A stretch of 41,002 bases of DNA from JBHJGO01 sp050331715 (GTDB lineage Bacteria > Cyanobacteriota > Cyanobacteriia > Cyanobacteriales > Microcoleaceae), in the NCBI GenBank assembly GCA_050331715.1, contig JBHJGO010000038.1:1-41002 (forward strand). Reading direction: 5' to 3'. Under the pieces are notes generated by a model. That model saw nothing but the letters and a program-made list of their open reading frames with translations, had not been told where the DNA came from and did no database searches. Made by a program: the position numbers and the translations under genes. Each line of letters begins with the position of its first letter. Within the stretch, counting starts at the first letter, position 1. Below are positions 24,780 through 32,231 of this stretch, piece by piece.

Positions 24780-25520
24780 ATGATGAACTTGACCTTACAA
24801 CAAGCATTTGACCAGCGCCAAGCCCTGAAAGTGATCAGTGGCTTAAACAACTTTGATGCTCAGCGCGTTGCTGCCATTGTGAACGCTGCAACCCAAGGCG
24901 GAGCGACTTTTGTAGATATTGCTGCCGATTCTGATCTGGTACGGATGGTTCGTGATCTTACCCATTTACCCATTTGTGTTTCTGCTGTCGAGCCGGAGAA
25001 GTTTGCCCCCTGTATTGCTGCGGGTGCGGATCTGATTGAAATTGGTAACTTTGATGTTTTCTATGGTCAGGGACGACGGTTTGAAGCAGCAGAAGTATTA
25101 GAACTCACCCAGTTGACCCGCAGCCAATTACCAGAAGTTACACTTTCCGTAACCGTTCCCCATATCCTGACCCTGGATCAGCAGGTACAACTGGCGACTG
25201 AACTGGTAGAGGCCGGAGCCGATATTATCGAGACTGAGGGCGGTACAAGTGCTAAACCTTCCAGCCCTGGTACATTGGGACTCATTGAAAAAGCCGCTCC
25301 AACTTTGGCTGCTGCCCACGAGATTTCCAAAGCGGTATCTGTTCCTGTGCTTTGTGCTTCTGGTCTTTCCAGTGTGACTCTGCCAATGGCGATCGCTGCC
25401 GGAGCTTCTGGGGTTGGTGTCGGTTCTGCCGTGAATCGCTTGAATAGTCAAGTTGCCATGATTGCAGCGGTTCGCAGCTTAGTTGAGGCGCTAGGAACTC
25501 ATACAACCGTTCGAGCGTAG
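24780..25520 (+). CDS. ycf23: DUF561 / Ycf23 family TIM-barrel protein
   Basis: 246 residues matching Ycf23, found in cyanobacteria and in red-algal-type plastid genomes: LKVISGLNNFDAQRVAAIV, GATFVDIAADSDLVRMV, PICVSAVEPEKF, AGADLIEIGNFDVFYGQGR, then ETEGGTSAKPSSPG and an AIAAGASGVGVGSAVNRL phosphate-site-like end. The fold is a beta/alpha barrel related to nucleotide or thiamine-type synthases; the reaction is unknown. It begins at ATGATG, and either could be the start. It appears to be its own unit after the terminator hairpin. Confidence 0.9.
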   Translation: MMNLTLQQAFDQRQALKVISGLNNFDAQRVAAIVNAATQGGATFVDIAADSDLVRMVRDLTHLPICVSAVEPEKFAPCIAAGADLIEIGNFDVFYGQGRRFEAAEVLELTQLTRSQLPEVTLSVTVPHILTLDQQVQLATELVEAGADIIETEGGTSAKPSSPGTLGLIEKAAPTLAAAHEISKAVSVPVLCASGLSSVTLPMAIAAGASGVGVGSAVNRLNSQVAMIAAVRSLVEALGTHTTVRA

Positions 25521-25584
25521 AGACTACCATCTGGAGAAAATTCCGTCGCGTTTCAGTTTTCACAATGACTGGCGCGAGATAGAA

Positions 25585-25917
25585 CTACCGAGCTTGCTTA
25601 TCTAGATTGCGAATAACTCGACATGGGTTCCAGCAGCAAAGACCTTTGACGGTACGTCTCGCGTCACAATACTGCCAGCTCCGATAGTGGAGCCATCGCC
25701 GGCGGTAACTCCAGGACAGATAATCGCACTGCCGCCCATCAACGTCACTACCGATTTCAACAGGCAAGGCAAACACCCATCCGTCTTTTCGTTCAGCCGG
25801 ATCGAGTAAGTGGGTTGCAGTGTAAATCTGTACCTTGGGGCCAAGTAGAATTCGATCTCCAAGCCGGACGGTGTTGCAGTCGAGGATCCCGCAATCATAG
25901 TTGATGAATCTGGACGC
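25585..25917 (-). pseudogene. Maltose/galactoside O-acetyltransferase fragment (two frameshifts)
   Basis: Left-handed beta-helix acetyltransferase remnant read in three frames. From about 25917 a frame gives ASRFINYDCGILDCNTVRLG, then DRILLGPKVQIYTATHLLDP, AERKDGWVFA, LPVEIGSDV. Near 25735 it shifts to another frame (MGGSAIICPGVTAGDGST, IGAGSIVTRDVPSKVFAAG). Near 25633 it shifts back, giving NPCRVIRNLDKQAR and a stop at 25585-25587. Joined, the pieces follow the family order V-GS-IGA-GN-PCRVIR. The N-terminal part is missing: in its frame a stop lies within the upstream gene, so it starts at the last bases of the 240-residue gene. It is clearly inactive unless the frameshifts are sequencing errors. 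Confidence 0.85.
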
Positions 25918-25918
25918 A

Positions 25919-26641
25919 TTAGTCTTGATAATTTACAAACCAGACACAGTAATCGTCAATCAGTGGATAATTTTCAGAATCAGGATCAGCAGCGACCAAG
26001 TCAATTAACGGTAGTGTGAAGGATTTGTGATCGCTGGTGCGCTCTACCTCGACATAAAGTCCATCATCTAGACTGAATTGAGAGGCGAACTTTTTCAGTA
26101 GGAAAACATCCGTGTGAGAAGCATGATCCTGCTTGAGCTGTTCGTATTTTGCTGTAGAGTGATGGTTGGTTTGAAAGTGCTCCTCTTCCCATTCAAAGAC
26201 ATCACCCCCCGTGAGGTAGCAGGGCGATTGAATCGCCTGCTTCAGATAAGCAAGGTACTTCTTAAGCTTATTTCGATCTAGCATCAGGTTGTCCGTTTTC
26301 AGAACAGCCGCCACTCTCTCTTCGAACTGATCCACATCAAAGGGTCTGCCATCCTCACCACGAGAAAAAACAACTTGAAACGCATTTAGGCTATTGGGAT
26401 CTTCTTCAAGCACCTGCCGTAGAATCAGTCCATCTGAATCAGAGAAATCAGATTCGAGCTGCTCTAGCATCGCCAACCGCTCAATCATTTCTGTCATGGA
26501 CTGGAATAAATCCTGTGCCGAAGGATCCACGACACGGCTACTCTGGCCAACGACAATTGTTTCATCAATCTGCAGCGGTTTCAATTCTTCGGGTGCAGGC
26601 TTTGTCTTCCGTTTTGGATTCTTTTGGTATGATCCAGACAT
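25919..26641 (-). CDS. Acidic conserved hypothetical protein
   Basis: 240 residues. The N-terminus is basic (YQKNPKRKTKPAPEELKP), the rest acidic and helix-rich. The C-terminal region (DVFLLKKFASQFSLDDGLYV, VERTSDHKSFTLPLIDL and PLIDDYCVWFVNYQ) looks like a compact beta domain with an acidic surface; such a pattern occurs in small putative calcium-binding proteins, but I cannot assign it. Its TAA stop overlaps the first bases of the truncated acetyltransferase (TAATG). Divergent from DUF2301. Confidence 0.7.
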   Translation of the reverse strand: MSGSYQKNPKRKTKPAPEELKPLQIDETIVVGQSSRVVDPSAQDLFQSMTEMIERLAMLEQLESDFSDSDGLILRQVLEEDPNSLNAFQVVFSRGEDGRPFDVDQFEERVAAVLKTDNLMLDRNKLKKYLAYLKQAIQSPCYLTGGDVFEWEEEHFQTNHHSTAKYEQLKQDHASHTDVFLLKKFASQFSLDDGLYVEVERTSDHKSFTLPLIDLVAADPDSENYPLIDDYCVWFVNYQD

Positions 26642-26728
26642 TCCACGTTAGCTAAAATATATCAAGTTCCTTATCTTGAGTCCGGCCACTCTTGCTAGGT
26701 TTTTATCTATAGCTCTCTAAAAACCAAA

Positions 26729-27415
26729 ATGTCATCTGAAAAATCGAACTCAACCTATCTCGACCCATCTGCTCCTATCTATCAAGGACAATTCGGTGAA
26801 TATGTCATCGATGATGCAGATCGAACAGGTGTTCTCATCTATCGGACTAGCCTCATGATAGCAGCTATTTGTTTTGCGGGGGGGACTGGCCTGGTTTTGT
26901 GGCAACCTGATAACCTTGGAATTCTGGGCATTCTCACCTGGATCTATCTAGCATTCTGGCTGGCCTTGGGGATTAGTTTGTTTACTATTCATATCTATCT
27001 TGCAGCTTTGCATCGGATGTTACAGTTTTTCTGGCTAGTTGGTGGAATTGCTTCTTTGGCAATTGCTATCCAATCACCGGAACCCCTCGCCCTCTCGATT
27101 TATCATCATCCAGGCTACCTGTGGGGGGTAGGTTTTGTGTTTGCTGCATTGACAGGAATTTATTTTAAAGAAGCTTTTTGCTTCAATCGCCTGGAAACAA
27201 AGCTTTTAACTCCCTTAGTTCCCCTATTGTTGCTGGGGACTATCGCAGGAATTTGGTCAGCGATGAATCAGAAGTTCTTGCTGTTTTTCTGGGCAGTTCA
27301 ATTTGTGATCTTTGCCCTGCGCAAGGGTTTCCAGGAAATTCCGTCCGATATCGGTGACAAGAGCGTCTTTGATTACTTGAAATCCCAGCGCAAAACAAGA
27401 GCCACCAGCGCTTAG
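26729..27415 (+). CDS. DUF2301 integral membrane protein
   Basis: 228 residues. After an N-terminal cytosolic motif (APIYQGQFGEYVIDDADRTG) come about six membrane helices, with the DUF2301 motifs PGYLWGVGFVFAALTGIYF, KEAFCFNRLETK and LLTPLVPLLLLG. The family is restricted to cyanobacteria and plants and its function is unknown. It is convergent with the glycosyltransferase gene, about 95 bases apart with no clear hairpin. Confidence 0.88.
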   Translation: MSSEKSNSTYLDPSAPIYQGQFGEYVIDDADRTGVLIYRTSLMIAAICFAGGTGLVLWQPDNLGILGILTWIYLAFWLALGISLFTIHIYLAALHRMLQFFWLVGGIASLAIAIQSPEPLALSIYHHPGYLWGVGFVFAALTGIYFKEAFCFNRLETKLLTPLVPLLLLGTIAGIWSAMNQKFLLFFWAVQFVIFALRKGFQEIPSDIGDKSVFDYLKSQRKTRATSA

Positions 27416-27511
27416 ACTGACGGCTTTTTGGCTGTGCTGCGCTAGCTTTGTGGACGAGGCATTAAGCTTTACTAGCAGACTTGAGACATGGTAGCGAAGT
27501 TTCAATTTATT

Positions 27512-28678
27512 TTAACTAGTTGCTTGATTCAGCCATAGGACAGGGATCACTTTTCTTTCATTTGATTGCTTTTGATCTCCCATGGCAGAGAGCATAAACT
27601 TAACGGTCTTGGGCTTGACCCAACCCTTTGAAACAGCGATTTCACCAAACCGCAGATTCAATTCTTGCTGCTCCTGAAGAATCTGGTTGATCTGGGACTC
27701 GTCCAGAATTCCAGCTTGCTTCAAGTACTCCCCAATCGGTTGACGATTCTGGCTGTCCAAAACCCGAGGTAGAATATCAGCAAAGAACTCAATCGTCTCT
27801 GGTTTGAGCCAGCCTTGCTTTGCCACAATTTCCCCAAACAACAAATCTGGATTTTCTTGCTTCGTCTGTAGAACAACTTCAACTTGATCTCGTGAGAGAA
27901 GTCCGGCCAACTGAAGCATATGGCCAATCCGAGCCTTGTAGGTATATCGACGAAATTTCTGGCTAAGCAGCAGACCAAAGAAGGGAAGAGAATCAACTAG
28001 ATACCGTCTCCATAACCGCTTTGGTTCTTTAAGCAATCGATACAGCCACTCTAGACCAATATTGCTCATCCACTGAGGCGATCGCTGAACATTCCCCGCC
28101 TCAAAGTCAATGGTTGCACCAATGGCCAGGACGACATTAACCCCAGTGAGTTGACTTCGATACTTGCTGACCCACTTCTCCTGCTTCGGTGCTCCCAAAC
28201 CAACAGCCAAAACGGTTGCATTTGAGCTGTTGATCAGTTGGATGATCTTCTGACACTCAGATTCGTCCTTCTCAAAACCATAGGGTGGAGAATAGGTTGC
28301 AACGACCATCTCGCGGCCAACTTTCGCGTTGATATTCTGTGCAGCTCGTTCCGCAACTCCCTCTGCTGCCCCCAAAAGGAAGATCCGCATCTCTTCATCG
28401 TCTTTGTAATACTGGTAAAATGCAGGAAACAAATCAGATCCAGAGATTTTCTCCTCGATTGAATCTCCAAGGAAGTGGGAGGCGTAGATTAAAACTTTAC
28501 TATCGCAGACGATATAATCCGCTTGGCTGTAGACTTCGAAGAACTCCGCATCCCTCTGAAGCCGAACCATATGATCCACGTTTGGCGTAAAGACGACTCC
28601 GCCGTGCTTCAATTTTTCTAAAAGGTCTATCGTCGCGAGCTTATCAATCGCAACATTTAGTATTTTGACAGATTCCAT
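27512..28678 (-). CDS. WecG/TagA/CpsF-type glycosyltransferase (GT26) with C-terminal repeat module
   Basis: 388 residues. The N-terminal 245 residues are a GT26 domain: VVFTPNVDHMVRLQRD with the catalytic-type Asp near 35, LLGAAEGVAERAA, VLAVGLGAPKQEKWV and AIGATIDFEAGNVQRSP. A membrane-associating segment follows (LWRRYLVDSLPFFGLLL). From about 255 come two copies of a helical module: MLQLAGLLSRDQVEVVLQ with LLFGEIVAKQGWLKPETI, then YLKQAGILDESQINQILQ with LRFGEIAVSKGWVKPKTV. These resemble the N-terminal domain of GspE/PilB-type ATPases (MshEN). The enzyme likely transfers a sugar or amino sugar to a lipid-linked precursor of surface polysaccharide; the extension may bind a nucleotide or partner (inferred). 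Confidence 0.85.
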   Translation of the reverse strand: MESVKILNVAIDKLATIDLLEKLKHGGVVFTPNVDHMVRLQRDAEFFEVYSQADYIVCDSKVLIYASHFLGDSIEEKISGSDLFPAFYQYYKDDEEMRIFLLGAAEGVAERAAQNINAKVGREMVVATYSPPYGFEKDESECQKIIQLINSSNATVLAVGLGAPKQEKWVSKYRSQLTGVNVVLAIGATIDFEAGNVQRSPQWMSNIGLEWLYRLLKEPKRLWRRYLVDSLPFFGLLLSQKFRRYTYKARIGHMLQLAGLLSRDQVEVVLQTKQENPDLLFGEIVAKQGWLKPETIEFFADILPRVLDSQNRQPIGEYLKQAGILDESQINQILQEQQELNLRFGEIAVSKGWVKPKTVKFMLSAMGDQKQSNERKVIPVLWLNQATS

Positions 28679-29261
28679 CTAGTAACTCTCCACCCAAATG
28701 TGATCGCCGGGACACCCTGTTTAAAACAATGCCCAACTAAAATGCCTTGTTAAATGCTACTGAGTGGTAACGATACCCTCCCCTAGCATAAGCTGATGCA
28801 GCCGGTCGTAGAAAACTGCTGGACTTTAATTTAGTCTATCATTTCTAATCCTCATCTGCTAGTTGATTTTGTTTTGCCAAGCTTTTTCGAGCGGGATATC
28901 CAGCAGGGAACGCATTCAATTTAAGTTTTGATGCCAAAATCGATTTATTTTGAGAGGTAAATCCAGAATAAGAGGTTTGAAACAATAGGATATAGCGTCC
29001 AGTTAAGCTTTCGCTTGAAGTACATGAGCCTCCTATTCTCATCAAGAAGAGCCTGTCAGAAATGTGAAAAACATGAGTCAGTTCTGTATCAATTAGTTGA
29101 TAATAATCTCCATCACTTTGACTCGTTTTTCAGAACAGAATTCAAAATGGAATCTAGCATACAAAATCTACGATGAAATAGGGTTCAGTGTAGTCCCTGC
29201 CCCCAATCCATGTCAAAAACGCAGAAACACGATGCAAAAATTCAATATTCCTTACGATATT

Positions 29262-29275
29262 GTAAATTTTGCTAC
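29262..29275 (+). promoter_or_regulatory. nirA: NtcA-binding site (GTA-N8-TAC) of nirA
   Basis: GTA AATTTTGC TAC at 29262-29275 is a perfect GTA-N8-TAC palindrome, the recognition sequence of the cyanobacterial nitrogen regulator NtcA. It ends 22 bases before the -10 box and 93 bases before the nirA ATG, the geometry of class II NtcA-activated promoters. Confidence 0.9.
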
Positions 29276-29297
29276 GATTTCAACCTGAATCAGCCTC

Positions 29298-29303
29298 TAA
29301 TCT
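29298..29303 (+). promoter_or_regulatory. nirA: -10 box of the NtcA-dependent nirA promoter
   Basis: TAATCT fits TA-N3-T. It starts 22 bases after the NtcA site, which replaces the -35, as established for NtcA-activated promoters. Transcription would begin near 29310, giving a leader of about 60 bases. Confidence 0.75.
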
Positions 29304-29368
29304 GTTCCTAACAAATTCTAAGAGTTCTGGCGCTCCGTCAGGCTCCTGGACGTTACGAGGAACGCTCG

Positions 29369-31255
29369 ATGACTAGTACAGCAGAGCCAAAGGTAAAGCT
29401 CAATAAGTTCGAGAAGTTCAAAGCTGAGAAGGATGGTCTCGCAGTTAAAGCGGAGATCGAGGAATTTGCTCGGATTGGCTGGGAAGCAATTGACGAAACA
29501 GATCGGAATCATCGTCTGAAGTGGCTGGGGGTCTTCTTTCGTCCAGTAACACCGGGCAAGTTTATGCTGCGGTTGCGAATGCCGAATGGTGTGATCACCG
29601 CAGAGCAAATGTTGGTTCTGGCTGAGATTGTCCAACGCTACGGTGATGATGGCAGTGCTGACATTACCACCCGACATAACTTGCAACTTCGCGGGATTCG
29701 GATTGAAGATATCCCAGATATTTTTCGCCGGATGCATGAGGTGGGACTGACCAGTGTTCAGTCGGGGATGGATAATGTCCGAAACATCACCGGATCACCC
29801 GTTGCAGGGATTGATGCGGACGAGTTGTACGACACCCGTGAGTTGGTGAAGCAGGTTCAGGACATGATCACTGGCAACAGTGAAGGCAATCCTGAATTTA
29901 CTAACCTGCCGCGTAAGTTCAATATTGCGATTGGCGGCTGTCGGGACAATTCGATCCACGCTGAGATTAATGATATTGCTTTTATTCCAGCTTTTAAGCA
30001 AGAAACCTTCGGGTTCAATGTGCTGGTGGGCGGTTTCTTTTCAGCCCGACGATGTGAAGCAGCGATTCCCTTGAATGCCTGGGTCAAGCCGGATCAAGTA
30101 GTTGCTCTCTCTCGATCCATTCTAGAAGTCTATCGGGACAATGGTTCCCGTGCCAATCGCCAAAAGTCTCGCATGATGTGGCTGATTGACGAATGGGGCT
30201 TGGAAACATTCCGTGAGAAAGTTGAACAGCAATTAGGGCAGAGCCTTGAGCCAGAAGCGGAAAAGGATGAGATTCTCTGGGAGAAACGTGATCATATTGG
30301 TGTTCACAAGCAGCAGCAGCCAGGGATGAATTACGTGGGGCTGTTGGTTCCTGTCGGACGACTATATGCCAACGACATGTTTGAACTGGCTCGGTTGGCT
30401 TCGGTGTACGGCAATGGCGAGATCCGTCTTACGGTGGAACAAAATCTCATCATTCCCTACATCCCAGATTCTCGGCTAGAGACCTTCCTGGCAGAACCCC
30501 TGTTAGAACGGTTCAGTATTAATCCCGCTCCTCTGACTCGTGCCTTGGTTTCCTGTACAGGCGCACAGTTTTGTAACTTTGCCCTGGTGGAGACCAAGAA
30601 CCGAGCCTTGGCCCTCGCCCAGGAATTGGAGTCGGAGCTCTCCTTGGAAAATCCTGTTCGATTTCACTGGACAGGCTGCCCGAACTCCTGCGGTCAACCC
30701 CAGGTGGCAGAGATTGGTTTGATGGGAACCAAAGTTCGCAAGGATGGCAAAACCGTTGAAGGTGTTGACCTCTACATGGGTGGCAAAGTGGGCAGAGATG
30801 CTCAGTTGGGCACCTGTGTTCGCAAGGGCATCGCCTGTGAAGACCTGAAGCCAGTTCTACGTGAAATCCTGATTGAACAGTTTGGTGCTGAACCGTTGAA
30901 CGGCTCCAACGGTTCAACGACTCTGACGGTTACTGAAGATGATGGCCATCTGCCTGAAGTTCAGTCTCCAGAGGAGGTGGCTCCAGCAAAGACAGCAACT
31001 ATTTTGTTTGCTAAGTCAGACAAGGAAGTGAGTTGTTCTGAGTCGGATTTCATTCTGGATGTGGCCGAAGAGGCCGGGATCGAGATTGAGAGCAGTTGCC
31101 GTTCAGGTACCTGTGGCACTTGTGTGCAGAAGTTGGCGCAAGGGGATGTGCGTTATGACGGTGAGCCAGAAGCGTTGAGTGACAGTGAGCGACAGGAAGG
31201 CATGATCCTCACCTGCATCGCCTGTCCAACTGGACAAGTGGTGGTCGATCTGTAG
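29369..31255 (+). CDS. nirA: Ferredoxin-nitrite reductase NirA fused to a [2Fe-2S] ferredoxin domain
   Basis: 628 residues. The first 510 or so form the siroheme/4Fe-4S nitrite reductase that reduces nitrite to ammonium: NVRNITGSPVAGID, then cluster ligands C396/C402 (SCTGAQFC) and C437/C441 (TGCPNSC). After a linker (about 515-545) there is a plant-type ferredoxin domain, with C577, C582, C585 (CRSGTCGTC) and C616 (LTCIACP) in CX4CX2CX30C order; C619 is extra. A similar fusion is known in Plectonema boryanum, where the domain is thought to aid electron supply. Start: GAGGA lies 7 bases before the ATG. It is the first gene of the operon, with two genes following closely. Confidence 0.96.
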   Translation: MTSTAEPKVKLNKFEKFKAEKDGLAVKAEIEEFARIGWEAIDETDRNHRLKWLGVFFRPVTPGKFMLRLRMPNGVITAEQMLVLAEIVQRYGDDGSADITTRHNLQLRGIRIEDIPDIFRRMHEVGLTSVQSGMDNVRNITGSPVAGIDADELYDTRELVKQVQDMITGNSEGNPEFTNLPRKFNIAIGGCRDNSIHAEINDIAFIPAFKQETFGFNVLVGGFFSARRCEAAIPLNAWVKPDQVVALSRSILEVYRDNGSRANRQKSRMMWLIDEWGLETFREKVEQQLGQSLEPEAEKDEILWEKRDHIGVHKQQQPGMNYVGLLVPVGRLYANDMFELARLASVYGNGEIRLTVEQNLIIPYIPDSRLETFLAEPLLERFSINPAPLTRALVSCTGAQFCNFALVETKNRALALAQELESELSLENPVRFHWTGCPNSCGQPQVAEIGLMGTKVRKDGKTVEGVDLYMGGKVGRDAQLGTCVRKGIACEDLKPVLREILIEQFGAEPLNGSNGSTTLTVTEDDGHLPEVQSPEEVAPAKTATILFAKSDKEVSCSESDFILDVAEEAGIEIESSCRSGTCGTCVQKLAQGDVRYDGEPEALSDSERQEGMILTCIACPTGQVVVDL

Positions 31256-31269
31256 TCTTGATCGGTTCA

Positions 31270-32157
31270 ATGTTCAAGACTGAATTGGCTAAAGTACAGC
31301 GTGCATCCTACCTTGACTTGAGTTTTGATGAGTTCGTCGTACACATTTATCGGGAGAATAGAAGCATCATGCACGAGATTCCTGAACAGGAAATTGACAA
31401 ACTGACGCCTGGCGAAGCGAAGACTCTCAAGGCGGTTGCAGGAGTGGGTCTGGTTGCCTTCACTGCATTCATGATGGTCAACTGGCAACGAGTACTGTCT
31501 CAGCATGCTCTAGCAGAAGCGCAGCAGGCAGAAACAACCGAGGTGGCAAAGAAGCCGGCGGCTTCATCCACTGCCCCAAGTACAACCACAACGACCAGTT
31601 CTGCGACAACCAGCTCTACAACGGCTAGTTCTGCAGAAGACAGTCCAGCAGCAGAGTCTACGGTATCGACTTCGTCCACTTCAAGTGAGACACCTTCACA
31701 ATTGGCAGGCACTCCTGCCACAACCGTTGCCGCAGCGACTTCCGATGCCAGTGATTCTGAGTCAGCGGGTTCTGTAACAGGTTCCGTCACGACTGGAGAT
31801 GTGTCTGAGTCAACGATTGCGACCTCTGACATAGAAGAGTCCGAGCCTGCTGCCAGGATCACCAACTCTGAACAGGTTCAAACCCTGAACGAATCCCTAT
31901 ACGAAAAGGTTGATCAGGCATGGACAGAGGTTCCAACGTTCACCAATAATCTGGTTTACCTGGTCAAGGTTCAGTCTGATGGAATTGTTTCTGAGTATCA
32001 GCCGATTAACCAATCTGCAATCGACTTTCTCAATGAAACACCCATGGATCAGGTCACCAATGAGACTGCGGCATCTGCATCAAAGCCAGTAGCAGATTTC
32101 GTTGTCGTTTTGACCCCCTCTGGTCAATTGGAAGTTAGCCCCTGGATTGCTGAGTAA
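31270..32157 (+). CDS. Uncharacterised single-pass membrane protein in the nirA-nrtP operon
   Basis: 295 residues from the first ATG, 15 bases after the nirA stop; the frame also runs from a TTG at 31258, and a later ATG at 31369 is possible. Layout: a short N-terminal part (SYLDLSFDEFVVHIY), TPGEAKTLKAVAGV, a membrane helix (GLVAFTAFMMV, near residues 58-76), about 120 residues made mostly of Ser, Thr, Ala, Glu and Val, and a C-terminal domain (SLYEKVDQAWTEVPTFTNNL, then VYLVKVQSDGIVSEYQPINQ, and VVVLTPSGQLEVSPWIAE). The low-complexity tract looks like an extended spacer. Co-transcription with nirA and nrtP suggests a role in nitrate uptake or nitrite reduction. No family is recognised; it is not obviously NirB. 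Confidence 0.78.
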   Translation: MFKTELAKVQRASYLDLSFDEFVVHIYRENRSIMHEIPEQEIDKLTPGEAKTLKAVAGVGLVAFTAFMMVNWQRVLSQHALAEAQQAETTEVAKKPAASSTAPSTTTTTSSATTSSTTASSAEDSPAAESTVSTSSTSSETPSQLAGTPATTVAAATSDASDSESAGSVTGSVTTGDVSESTIATSDIEESEPAARITNSEQVQTLNESLYEKVDQAWTEVPTFTNNLVYLVKVQSDGIVSEYQPINQSAIDFLNETPMDQVTNETAASASKPVADFVVVLTPSGQLEVSPWIAE

Positions 32158-32231
32158 GTTTCTATCTCAGCTTTCTGGCTCAGCTTCCTGAAGCACTTTT
32201 ACTATTTCAAATCGTCTCACAGGAGAATTTC

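Larger units (their letters stand above)
28679..29368. other. Intergenic region, 690 bases, upstream of nirA
   Basis: Separates the divergent glycosyltransferase and nirA genes. No convincing coding frame was found on either strand. The distal part is AT-rich; the proximal 110 bases hold the NtcA-type site and -10 box described separately. I found no tRNA-like structure. Confidence 0.6.

Noticed and set aside
29097..29288. 63-codon plus-strand frame upstream of nirA
   Set aside because: AT-rich and runs through the NtcA site; no family similarity seen.
31500..31865. 121-codon minus-strand frame rich in Val/Ala/Ser
   Set aside because: Shadow of the Ser/Thr-rich spacer of the nirA-nrtP membrane protein.
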